Origin: a virus
Strand: one strand, 5' to 3'
Virus record (IMG/VR): IMGVR_UViG_3300020171_000094
Span: 1-31,302 of that record
DNA length: 31,302 nucleotides
Below, one piece after another: positions 1 to 6,325 of this stretch. The number at the start of each line of letters is the position of its first letter. Within the stretch, counting starts at the first letter, position 1. The notes below the pieces were generated by a model. That model was not told the DNA's origin, searched no databases, and saw only the letters and a program-made list of their open reading frames with translations. A program made the position numbers and the translations under genes.

Positions 1-127
1 TACCGCTGATGCTGCTGAAACAATTACTTTTGATAGTGCTGGTTTAAATCAAGCGGTTGCTCAAAACCAGCGAGGTATCTTTGTTTATAGTGGAACAGCA
101 TGGCTTAAAATTTATGTAGGAAGTTAA
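1..127 (+). CDS. C-terminal end of a phage structural or tail protein (partial)
   Basis: An open frame enters from the left edge (codons from base 2) and stops with TAA at 125-127, leaving about 41 residues. The tail reads ITFDSAG...GIFVYSGTAWLKIYVGS, a pattern of short beta strands with G/S turns and a final aromatic strand that often ends phage tail-fibre or virion surface proteins. The lysis genes follow on the same strand, which fits a late tail gene. The family cannot be named from this fragment. Confidence 0.6.
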   Translation, partial: TADAAETITFDSAGLNQAVAQNQRGIFVYSGTAWLKIYVGS

Positions 128-160
128 ACCTAAATTTCCTAAACCTTAAAGGATACTGAA

Positions 161-289
161 ATGAAAATAACTTGTTCGTGTGGATTCAAAGGAAAATTAA
201 GCGATTTGTTAACAGATGATGATTGTCATAGAATTTATTTTTGCCCGAAATGCAAACTCTACAATGGGATTAACTTTTCTAAATCTTAA
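161..289 (+). CDS. small zinc-ribbon-like protein, 42 aa
   Basis: The ATG at 161 follows an AAAGGA site at 148-153 and the frame closes with TAA at 287. The product has a CxC pair at residues 5-7 and a CPKC knuckle at 28-31, the layout of a single zinc ribbon or Com-like finger. P2/Mu Com proteins share this kind of small two-knuckle fold, but that is only an analogy. It lies between a virion gene and the holin-like gene with 33-bp and 12-bp gaps, so it is probably co-transcribed with the late/lysis genes. Function unknown. Confidence 0.6.
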   Translation: MKITCSCGFKGKLSDLLTDDDCHRIYFCPKCKLYNGINFSKS

Positions 290-301
290 AGGATTATGTC
301 T

Positions 302-589
302 ATGGCTCCAGCAGAGGAAATAAAACTATTAGAGGCTGTAAATAATATTCACGCTACAATGAATCGTAGCTTTGAAAAAGTTTATAAAAAAATAGATGAG
401 AAATTTGATTTATGTGATGACCGATTACAAAAGGTTGAAACTGATATTGCTGTAAAAAATGCAGTAAGAAAGGTTCAAAAAGAATCTTCTGACTTCTGGC
501 GATGGATTATTAGGAGTGTTACCGTTGCGGGGGCTATTTCTCTTATGTTTATTGCTGCTAAGTTGTTTATATTTGGAGCTAAACTATGA
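302..589 (+). CDS. holin-like membrane protein with coiled coil and C-terminal TM helix
   Basis: About 95 residues. Residues 6-60 are charged and heptad-rich (coiled coil), and the last 25-30 residues (IIRSVTVAGAISLMFIAAKLF) form one membrane segment. This is the architecture of XhlA-like haemolysin/holin partners. The second ATG (302) is chosen over 296 because the AAAGGA site at 288-293 leaves only 2 bases before 296 but 8 before 302. The stop overlaps the next start (ATGA, 586-589), coupling it to the M15 peptidase. Position next to two cell-wall hydrolases supports a lysis role; a spanin-like or host-membrane role is possible. Confidence 0.6.
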   Translation: MAPAEEIKLLEAVNNIHATMNRSFEKVYKKIDEKFDLCDDRLQKVETDIAVKNAVRKVQKESSDFWRWIIRSVTVAGAISLMFIAAKLFIFGAKL

Positions 590-1017
590 TTGAATTAATG
601 ACGCCTCAACTTTGGGAAGCTATCCGGCATTTTCGCCCTGACTCTAAGCTGGACAAATGGGGAGACCCTTTCAAAATGAGCTCCCGATTGATATTTGCTT
701 TGGATAATCTCAGAGAATATGTCGGCAGACCGATATATGTGCATTGTGCCTGGGAGCCAAGAGGTAGCGGTTGGCATCCTTCCGGCAATGCAGTTGATGT
801 ACATATAAAAGGCCTGCATGTGGTCGATCAATTTTTAGTTGCTTCCAAATTTGATAGTTTTAACGGCATAGGTGTTTATCCTTGGTGGCGAAGTCCTGGA
901 TTACATCTTGACGATAGACCACACAGCACAAAGTTACAGGAAGATTCAAGATGGGGAAGTACCAAGGCTGGTGTTTATGTGGCTTTAAGCTGGAAATTTT
1001 TAAAAAGTCTTAGGTGA
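586..1017 (+). CDS. peptidase M15-type endolysin
   Basis: A 143-aa protein of the size of single-domain M15 (D-Ala-D-Ala carboxypeptidase/L-Ala-D-Glu peptidase) phage lysins. The zinc-site pattern is readable: SGWHPSGNAVDVHI gives His64 and Asp71, and PGLHLDDR gives the third ligand His107. In this family these bind Zn and cut stem peptides of peptidoglycan. No signal peptide is seen, so export would depend on the holin-like protein encoded just upstream with an ATGA overlap. Lysis module assignment is strong; exact bond specificity is not readable. Confidence 0.85.
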   Translation: MIELMTPQLWEAIRHFRPDSKLDKWGDPFKMSSRLIFALDNLREYVGRPIYVHCAWEPRGSGWHPSGNAVDVHIKGLHVVDQFLVASKFDSFNGIGVYPWWRSPGLHLDDRPHSTKLQEDSRWGSTKAGVYVALSWKFLKSLR

Positions 1018-1021
1018 TGAA

Positions 1022-1567
1022 ATGATAGAACTTCGTCCAGGTGATATATTCGTCTCAGAAAATCCTTCTACCATCTTACGCTTTTGTATTATGCACGCTC
1101 AGAAAGCGCTATCAATGGATGGCAAGTCTAAGTATGGCCATGCAGGAATTATCATTGATAATACTGGCAAAACCTTTGAATCAGGTATTCGCATTCCTGA
1201 TAAACATGGGGTGAGAATCGGGTATGGCAATCTATTTGATGACTATCAGGACATGGAAGTTATGATACTTAGGCATGAGAAAATGACAGAAAAATTATTC
1301 AAGAATGCTTTTGTTCCTTTAGCTATGGAATATAATAAAAAGATATATCCAATGTGGAGATTGCCTCTGATGCTTACACCTGTTTTTGCAAGGAAGTTAC
1401 ACTTTACAAACCTGGGGGTATGTTCCGAGATAGCTGCTAAACTTCTTTTTAATGCTGGATTACTACCTCAATGGTTATCAGTATTTCCAGATATGATTGC
1501 AGATTGGGGGCATCCTATTTATGGTATGAAAGGATTTAATATAGTTTGGGAAGGTGTTATTGTTTAA
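1022..1567 (+). CDS. permuted NlpC/P60 (YiiX/LRAT-like) papain-fold hydrolase
   Basis: 181 aa starting 4 bp after the M15 gene, with GGTGATGAA as Shine-Dalgarno. The start MIELRPGDIFVSEN, the strand YGHAGIII with His40, and the later VCSEIAAKLLFNAGL with Cys134 give His before Cys, the circularly permuted order of YiiX/LRAT-type NlpC/P60 proteins. GDI(F) near the N-terminus is also typical of that group. Likely a thiol peptidase or amidase acting on cell wall or lipid. It could be a second lysis enzyme or a virion-associated hydrolase. Its 3' end overlaps the opposing helicase gene by 11 bp. Confidence 0.65.
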   Translation: MIELRPGDIFVSENPSTILRFCIMHAQKALSMDGKSKYGHAGIIIDNTGKTFESGIRIPDKHGVRIGYGNLFDDYQDMEVMILRHEKMTEKLFKNAFVPLAMEYNKKIYPMWRLPLMLTPVFARKLHFTNLGVCSEIAAKLLFNAGLLPQWLSVFPDMIADWGHPIYGMKGFNIVWEGVIV

Positions 1568-2903
1568 GAGCATTCAATAGTTTTGACTGTGTAGCATCTT
1601 TATCCTTTAAAACTTTAACAACTCTTTCATCAATAGTATTTTTCATAATCAAGTGGTTTACAATTACACTTGCACTCTTTTGTCCCTGTCTAATTAGACG
1701 GCCATTTAATTGTTTATAATGCTCTAAACTCCACGTTAATCCAAACCATAACATTATATGCCCCCCAGCTTGTAAGTTAACACCGTGTCCTAAACTAGCT
1801 GGGTGGCATAATAATAATGGAAGTTCACTGTTATTCCATGCTTTTATAAATTTATTAGAATCTGCATTACTTGTTCCTCCAGATATACATGGAATTGATT
1901 TATCAATAAACTCTCGTATCATTCTCAATTCAAATTTAAACTGTATAGGACATAGAATTGGTTGACCAGCAGATGTTTCTATGAGTTCCTTAAGAGCATC
2001 TATCTTAATCTGGTGTAAAGGATAAAAACTACCATCTTTTAAATCAGTATATACTGCCCCTTGAATGAACTGCCGCAACTTCATAGAAAGTGCTGCAGCA
2101 TTAAAAGCTGTAGCATCTGCACCAACAAACTCTAAGAAAAAATTATCCTCAAGTTGCTTATACTTATCTTGCAATGGTTTAGATAATACCAAAGGAATAT
2201 CATTGTAAATAGTTTTTGGCATTTTCAAATAATCATTAGCATCTAACCTATAAGTTACTGGCTTAATTCTATCTCGGATCATTTCATATGATCCATTGCG
2301 TAAAGAGGTTTTATATAGTGGTGGTCCACTGTAATGAAAGAACGTATTAATAAAACTGCTAAAAGAAGTAAATAACCTATCACCTTTGTCAAGCATAAAA
2401 TATTGTGCCCATAATTCATGGTATCCATTTGGTGCAGGAGTTGCAGATAAACAATATCTATAGTTACTCCACAATGGCATCATCTTCTTAAGAAGCTTAA
2501 ATCTCAAAGTCTTTGGTGACTTAATCATAGATGACTCATCAAGAATAAGAATTCTCTTTTGCCACTTAACATTGGGTTCAAGAACCTCTTTGGAGAACCA
2601 CTTTAACCCATCAAAATTTATCAAAAGTATATCTGCCTTTGATCTCCTGAGGACGTTTCTTTTATCCGGACCATGGATAATATCATAAGTTAATTTTGGT
2701 GTCCATCTTTTAATTTCATCTGGCCAAGTATTATAGATAACTCTTAATGGTGCAAAGACAATAGCTTTTTGTTTTAACCGTTGTATTATTTTTAAAGCCA
2801 CCGCAGTTTTACCAAGTCCCAAATCCATCGCGAAGAAAACAGCTTCCTTCTCAATTCCAAACTTTACCGCTTTCTTTTGGTATTCATGTAACTGAAACTC
2901 CAT
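1557..2903 (-). CDS. SNF2/SF2-type DNA helicase (ATPase)
   Basis: 448 aa. Q-motif-like HEYQKKAV at 6-13, Walker A DLGLGKT at 27-33, motif II LDESS at 121-125 (DESS instead of DEAH/DEAD, as in many phage SNF2 proteins), motif III SATPAPN at 153-159, and motif VI QLNGRLIRQGQ close to the C-terminus. These define a phage SNF2-family double-stranded DNA translocase/helicase, probably helping replication or recombination. It is the last gene of the leftward early block. The start follows AAGGA embedded in a perfect 12-bp palindrome. A 190-bp gap with dyads separates it from the upstream HTH gene, so it may have its own control. Confidence 0.9.
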   Translation of the reverse strand: MEFQLHEYQKKAVKFGIEKEAVFFAMDLGLGKTAVALKIIQRLKQKAIVFAPLRVIYNTWPDEIKRWTPKLTYDIIHGPDKRNVLRRSKADILLINFDGLKWFSKEVLEPNVKWQKRILILDESSMIKSPKTLRFKLLKKMMPLWSNYRYCLSATPAPNGYHELWAQYFMLDKGDRLFTSFSSFINTFFHYSGPPLYKTSLRNGSYEMIRDRIKPVTYRLDANDYLKMPKTIYNDIPLVLSKPLQDKYKQLEDNFFLEFVGADATAFNAAALSMKLRQFIQGAVYTDLKDGSFYPLHQIKIDALKELIETSAGQPILCPIQFKFELRMIREFIDKSIPCISGGTSNADSNKFIKAWNNSELPLLLCHPASLGHGVNLQAGGHIMLWFGLTWSLEHYKQLNGRLIRQGQKSASVIVNHLIMKNTIDERVVKVLKDKDATQSKLLNALKQ

Positions 2904-3095
2904 TGGAATATATTCCTTTATTGGGTTCGTTTATTATCTTACTGAATCCTTAAAGCGTCTTTAAAAATGAGGTATATAACTATATAGGCCTCATATATAA
3001 AGTCGTTTATGATCGTCTCAGTATATTACTTTTGTTCGTGTAAGTCTTTATTATCGTTTAAAAATAATATCTGAGACGTTTTTAATTGATACAAA
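2904..3095 (-). promoter_or_regulatory. dyad-rich leader in front of the SNF2 helicase gene
   Basis: This is the only gap near 200 bp in the downstream half of the leftward block. It holds a perfect 12-bp palindrome GGAATATATTCC (2905-2916) over the helicase Shine-Dalgarno, a TGAGG/CCTCA dyad (2968-2972/2989-2993) with AT-rich interior, and an 8-bp inverted repeat CGTCTCAG/CTGAGACG at 3014-3021 and 3071-3078. Short direct repeats of the form CGTTTATNATC also recur. I see no good TTTAC-17-TATAAT promoter, so a regulator-dependent promoter or attenuator is inferred rather than shown. Confidence 0.45.
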
Positions 3096-3344
3096 TCAAT
3101 CCTCATCCTCAAGTTCAGTTGCGCTACCAAAGGAAGATATATGACGACCTTTCAGATACTCTAGAACAGAATCAACATGATAAAGAATACATTTGCTTGT
3201 TGGTTTAATATGGTCAATAAATGCTTGCTTACCAGTTATATGATTACTGCGGAGATCACGAACTCTTTTGGTATCGACATTCAACAACTCTGCCAATTCT
3301 GCTTCAGTTATATACTCCTCTTTAATTTTATCAATTGCTCTCAT
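3096..3344 (-). CDS. small helix-turn-helix DNA-binding protein
   Basis: 82 aa from the second ATG. GGAGGT is placed 5 bases before that ATG and overlaps the first one, so the upstream start (3356) is rejected. Residues 11-35 (YITEAELAELLNVDTKRVRDLRS) read as a MerR/excisionase-type winged helix, followed by a basic wing (HIKPTSKCILYHVDSVLEYLK) and an acidic tail. This is the pattern of phage excisionase-like or helix_turn_helix_17 proteins. It precedes a dyad-rich leader, so it may bind there. Regulation of the adjacent helicase gene is inference. Confidence 0.7.
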   Translation of the reverse strand: MRAIDKIKEEYITEAELAELLNVDTKRVRDLRSNHITGKQAFIDHIKPTSKCILYHVDSVLEYLKGRHISSFGSATELEDED

Positions 3345-3355
3345 TTGTACCTCCA

Positions 3356-3508
3356 TTAATCATCAAATTTAAAACTGTAGTTTATCATTATTATTCCAAA
3401 TCGATTAGTTTGCTTGAATAAATATATGCCAATTTCACTGATTATACACAATAATGCCCCTGTTACTGATAACCAAAGACTTAAAAATGAATATAGGATT
3501 GACCTCAT
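3356..3508 (-). CDS. 50-aa small membrane protein
   Basis: The ATG overlaps the ligase stop (ATGA) and is preceded by GGGAGGA. The TAA sits directly before the GGAGG of the HTH gene, so it fills the gap exactly. The product MRSILYSFLSLWLSVTGALL... has one clear transmembrane segment (about residues 4-30) and a short polar tail. Its gene-like placement, not homology, supports it. Unknown function; small phage membrane proteins often modulate host processes, but nothing here shows which. Confidence 0.6.
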   Translation of the reverse strand: MRSILYSFLSLWLSVTGALLCIISEIGIYLFKQTNRFGIIMINYSFKFDD

Positions 3509-4650
3509 TTGTCCTCCCTAATTCCTTCAAAGTTAGCATGACGGAAGTTGCCTCCATCTGTTAGTTCCATATAGGAAACTTCAATACACTTGCCAAGTAT
3601 TAGTTTTGGGTTTTCCCAAAAGTCTTTTCGCTGTTTATCACTCCAACCTCCTCCAACATCATTGCGACCATTGAAGTCAACAGTTGCTCCACCCATTTGA
3701 CCTAGATACTTACCTTTGCCTTCATATACACTTATAACTACCACATCTTTGTTTTCTTTTGGTTTTATTTTCATCCAATCATAAGAACGTGTACCTTTGT
3801 ATTCATAATCTATTGGCTTAATAACTGCACCTTCATATCCAACATTTCTGCATGTTTGATAAAATTCAAATACTTCATCTTCAGAATGAAGAATTGTATG
3901 GGGAACTTTTATTACATGATCCCCAATAAGGTGAATATCATCTATCATTATAAGGCGTTCTATAAAAGATACTTTAGCTGTTGGTACTTCAAAAATTCTG
4001 AATTCAGCATTCAAAGTAAGGTTATCATTTCTAATTAACCCTGAACTTTGTTGAAATGTAAGTCCTGGAACTATTAGTTCACCATCAAGTTCTTCTCTAA
4101 TAGACATAAGTTCATCAGTTAAATGAATAAGACCTTTATATGGATGACCTTTACGTGAATAAAATATTCCATTTTTAAATTTTGCTCTTACACCGTCAAT
4201 CTTTGGAGAACCAAAGCATGGGTATCTTACACGGTTTTTCTCAAACAGTTTTGCAAGCATTACATCATGAGTTGGTATAAGTCCTGGGAATATTTTATTA
4301 ATAGTTTTTACACCCACACCCATCCGTAAGTCCTTATTTATAATCATATCCAATAATCTACTAGACTTATATGTTAATTCATTTGTATGTGCATTAATAG
4401 CAAATTGGGCATCATTTCCCGTTATTTTACGGTTAGATAGTGCATCTAAAAGAATCCAGGTTTCTTTATCAAATTCTTTTGTTCCACCAAAACCCCCCTT
4501 TGATTCAGTTATGTGATACATAGTAAATGGGTCATAAGCGGCAAGTAAATACTCTTTAACATCAGCTCCCCTCAAGAGTTGCTGCTTACTCAACCCACTT
4601 GCATCAGCAATTTTAGTAAAAATATCAAAAGCATTATCTGATGATATCAT
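3505..4650 (-). CDS. ATP-dependent DNA ligase (T7-like)
   Basis: 381 aa, close to T7 ligase (359 aa). Motif I PKIDGVRAKF puts the adenylated lysine at Lys150; motif III-like ELDGELIV, motif IV EGAVIKP and motif V WMKIKP follow in order, then an OB-fold with GQMGGATVDFNGR. The first about 130 residues form an N-terminal domain seen in some phage ligases. It seals nicks during replication and recombination, in line with polymerase, SSB and helicase on the same operon. Start ATG at 4650 follows AGGAGGAACTAA. Confidence 0.93.
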   Translation of the reverse strand: MISSDNAFDIFTKIADASGLSKQQLLRGADVKEYLLAAYDPFTMYHITESKGGFGGTKEFDKETWILLDALSNRKITGNDAQFAINAHTNELTYKSSRLLDMIINKDLRMGVGVKTINKIFPGLIPTHDVMLAKLFEKNRVRYPCFGSPKIDGVRAKFKNGIFYSRKGHPYKGLIHLTDELMSIREELDGELIVPGLTFQQSSGLIRNDNLTLNAEFRIFEVPTAKVSFIERLIMIDDIHLIGDHVIKVPHTILHSEDEVFEFYQTCRNVGYEGAVIKPIDYEYKGTRSYDWMKIKPKENKDVVVISVYEGKGKYLGQMGGATVDFNGRNDVGGGWSDKQRKDFWENPKLILGKCIEVSYMELTDGGNFRHANFEGIREDK

Positions 4651-4723
4651 TTAGTTCCTCCTATAAACATTTAGTGTACCCTAATATAAAAGCTATTAAA
4701 ATTAACCAAGGACTGAAATGACT

Positions 4724-4780
4724 TTACCTTTTCCCCAGTATCATAAGTATAGTCAATAGGAATACATATATTATAAACAT
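4724..4780 (-). CDS. possible 18-aa hydrophobic peptide
   Basis: A GGAGGAATTGGA ATG overlaps the end of the VRR-NUC gene and gives a peptide of 18 residues (MFIIYVFLLTILMILGKR), nearly all of it one membrane helix. After its TAA, the same frame continues with another hydrophobic stretch, so it may be the remnant of a longer two-helix protein. Supported only by the Shine-Dalgarno and composition. Confidence 0.3.
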   Translation of the reverse strand: MFIIYVFLLTILMILGKR

Positions 4781-5064
4781 TCCAATTCCTCCTTCCACAT
4801 ATTAATTAAAATGTCAACCATTTCTTTGGAATCAACAATAAGTACTTCATGACCAAGACTTCGTAAATACTCTATAACTTTCCATTGTAATGGTGTTGGT
4901 CTCTTACCCAAAGCTTTGCATTCGACATATTTTGTCAAGCCTTGCGGGAGACAACAAAGCCTATCAGGAATAGATCGGTTTGAAGGGGATGAAAACTTAT
5001 AAGCTTTCCCTCCAAGTTTAACTACTTGTCTAACTAAATAACCTTCAACTTCTTTCTCAAGCAT
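4771..5064 (-). CDS. VRR-NUC domain nuclease
   Basis: 97 aa, the full length of a stand-alone VRR-NUC protein. The N-terminal Glu (EKEVEGYLVRQVVKLGGKAYKF), then PDRLCCLPQG with Asp34 and VECKALG with Glu48-x-Lys50 make up the PD-(D/E)XK active site; TPLQ follows as in the family. Members cut branched DNA and are common beside phage polymerases and SNF2 helicases, often thought to work together. GAGGTAGTAAT precedes the ATG. Assignment is confident; substrate is not readable. Confidence 0.9.
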   Translation of the reverse strand: MLEKEVEGYLVRQVVKLGGKAYKFSSPSNRSIPDRLCCLPQGLTKYVECKALGKRPTPLQWKVIEYLRSLGHEVLIVDSKEMVDILINMWKEELECL

Positions 5065-5083
5065 ATTACTACCTCAGTTTATG

Positions 5084-5386
5084 TTATTGCATCTTTTGCT
5101 CTTTTAATATTATAATACCAGAAGTAACTTCTAGATAATATTCTTCAAGTTTAGATCTTTTTTTGACAGTTAAAACTCTAACAATACAATCTGATTTAAT
5201 AACAATAGGTAAATCAAAAAAATTATTCTTTGACAGATCAAGCATTTGAATACCTGTTTGCACATTTTTAACAATACAACCACTTTTAAGTTTATAAATT
5301 TTTGACTTGTAGAATGTATCTACATCATCTTCACGAGTCACATAAATACTTCCATCTGACAACTCAATCTGAAATAATCTACCCAT
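5084..5386 (-). CDS. conserved-looking protein of unknown function, 100 aa
   Basis: Starts at ATG 5386 after AAAAGGAGGTTTAA, overlapping the upstream gene by 8 bp. It is rich in beta-strand patterns (LFQIELSDGSIYVTR, IVIKSDCIVRVLTVKK), suggesting a small all-beta or mixed fold. There are two lone Cys (37 and 67) but no metal motif, signal peptide or membrane helix. No family recognised. The operon position next to VRR-NUC suggests an early accessory role. Confidence 0.65.
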   Translation of the reverse strand: MGRLFQIELSDGSIYVTREDDVDTFYKSKIYKLKSGCIVKNVQTGIQMLDLSKNNFFDLPIVIKSDCIVRVLTVKKRSKLEEYYLEVTSGIIILKEQKMQ

Positions 5387-5633
5387 TTAAACCTCCTTTT
5401 TTAATCCATTCATCCATTTTTTCTTTAGACCCACGGCATGCCATAGGTGCTTCCATATACATAAATTTAGCAATATCAAACATTTTAATAGTATTAATTT
5501 CGTCAGCTATTGCAAAACTATCTACAAGTTTATCTTGTATAACTGCCGTTAAAAAATTACCTGGACATATACCTTCTTCAATATACCGTTTCATGCCTCC
5601 TTTAATGTGTTCTGGTAATAATTCGTAATTCAT
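5379..5633 (-). CDS. phage protein of the 'LLPEHI-GGM-RYIE' family, unknown function
   Basis: 84 aa from the ATG that follows AGGAGGATACA; a longer in-frame extension to 5684 lacks a site. The sequence MNYELLPEHIKGGMKRYIEEG followed by PGNFLTAVIQDKLVDSFAIAD is a pattern I know from small proteins widespread in phage and prophage early regions, with no established function. Helical, soluble, no Cys motif. The tail (KEKMDEWIKKGGLNG) overlaps the next start by 8 bp. Confidence 0.75.
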   Translation of the reverse strand: MNYELLPEHIKGGMKRYIEEGICPGNFLTAVIQDKLVDSFAIADEINTIKMFDIAKFMYMEAPMACRGSKEKMDEWIKKGGLNG

Positions 5634-5790
5634 TGTATCCTCCTTTCCTCCTTTTATATTTTTCTGGACATTGTCCCATTTCATATAACCGACAAATTTT
5701 TATACCATTTCCAATGAAAGGGATAAAGCATTCTCTGGTATAACATTTTTCATCTCTCACTTGATATTTCTTTTTCTCGGATTTTTTCAT
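5602..5790 (-). CDS. small basic Cys-containing protein, 62 aa
   Basis: The chosen ATG at 5790 follows AAGGGAAAATA. An in-frame ATG at 5871 has an AAAAGGA site too, but its first 27 residues would be a translation of the 3' half of a tRNA-like element (…RFKSCPQQP…), a common false extension. The product has Cys at 16, 21, 33 and 41 (KCYTREC, KICRLYEMGQC), so a metal-binding knuckle is possible. Its end overlaps the next gene by 32 bp. No family recognised. Confidence 0.5.
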   Translation of the reverse strand: MKKSEKKKYQVRDEKCYTRECFIPFIGNGIKICRLYEMGQCPEKYKRRKGGYNELRIITRTH

Positions 5791-5818
5791 TATTTTCCCT
5801 TTTATTATAAATGATGGT

Positions 5819-5973
5819 TGCTGAGGGCAGGATTTAAACCTGCTATGCTCTGATAGAATAATGAATAACATGTCAACGTCCTTTTACTGTTTTATTCTAT
5901 TTTTGCTTCTACAGATGACAAGCCGGTAACAAGTATTACCTCATTCGACACTTATCAATTCCGCCACCTCAGC
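5819..5973 (-). tRNA. tRNA-Leu-like element with enlarged or degenerate interior
   Basis: On the minus strand the ends GCTGAGG (5973-5967) and CCTCAGC (5826-5820) pair over 7 bp, followed by A. A T-arm GCAGG-TTTAAAT-CCTGC stands directly before the 3' acceptor strand, and TGGCGGAATTGATAA resembles a leucine-type D-arm. The span is 155 nt, about 70 more than a class II tRNA. No clean 5+7 anticodon arm can be placed: GGTAA-TACTTG-TTACC and a 9-bp stem ATAGAATAA/TTATTCTAT lie inside. It could be a tRNA with an insert, a decayed tRNA, or a tRNA mimic. CAACCA follows the acceptor strand. Confidence 0.5.
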
Positions 5974-5979
5974 AATTTG

Positions 5980-6147
5980 TTATATTCTTTTTTTCTCTTT
6001 ACCCTTATCTATATCGGCCTGTGATAAGTCCTTGTTGCAACTACAGGGTTCACTTGGATAGCCACACCACGAACTATGACTTCTTTGTGGTTTATCATAG
6101 TCGCAACAACAAGGCTCATTAGGGTAAAAACAGTAGTTTTTGTGCAC
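5980..6147 (-). CDS. 55-aa Cys-rich protein with a duplicated C-x-Y-P-x-E-P-C-x-C motif
   Basis: Starts with GTG at 6147, 7 bases after AAGGAG (6155-6160), and ends TAA at 5980. The two motifs CFYPNEPCCC (residues 6-15) and CGYPSEPCSC (28-37) are clear tandem duplicates, giving seven Cys in 32 residues, followed by a basic helix-like tail (DIDKGKEKKR). Two metal knuckles or disulfide loops are possible. No signal peptide. It lies directly upstream of the tRNA-like element and downstream of the polymerase. I do not recognise a family. Confidence 0.65.
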   Translation of the reverse strand: MHKNYCFYPNEPCCCDYDKPQRSHSSWCGYPSEPCSCNKDLSQADIDKGKEKKRI

Positions 6148-6325
6148 GCTATTTCTCCTTAAACTGGTTTAATCTCGCTCATGAAATCGAGATCGTTAGT
6201 AAGCTTCCATTAACTATTATAAATATCATTCCCATAAATTTTCTTCTTTTTTGTTTGATACTGGGAGCAAAATTCGAACTTGCAAATAAGAGTGACTCTT
6301 TGTGTATACCCATTTTCCACCATAA
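6148..6325 (-). other. gap after the polymerase gene with a T-arm-like fold and small dyads
   Basis: Reading leftward after the polymerase stop there is a hairpin AAGAG-TCA-CTCTT (6288-6300), then a T-arm-like GCAAG-TTCGAAT-TTTGC (6283-6267) with TCCCAGT A behind it. No matching ACTGGGA 5' strand is present, so this is a tRNA fragment or mimic rather than a tRNA. Further down is a 6-bp dyad ATCTCG/CGAGAT (around 6172-6197) and a possible 18-codon hydrophobic ORF (6179-6235). No promoter of the type used elsewhere was found. Confidence 0.4.

Noticed and set aside
5602-5871. 89-aa version of the small Cys protein starting at 5871
   Set aside because: The extra N-terminus is the translated 3' half of the tRNA-like element (RFKSCPQQP); the ATG at 5790 has its own site. 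Not fully excluded, since an AAAAGGA also precedes 5871.
5819-5973. attP site in a tRNA fragment
   Set aside because: No integrase, excisionase partner or arm-type sites nearby; both acceptor strands are present, unlike a usual attP 3' fragment.
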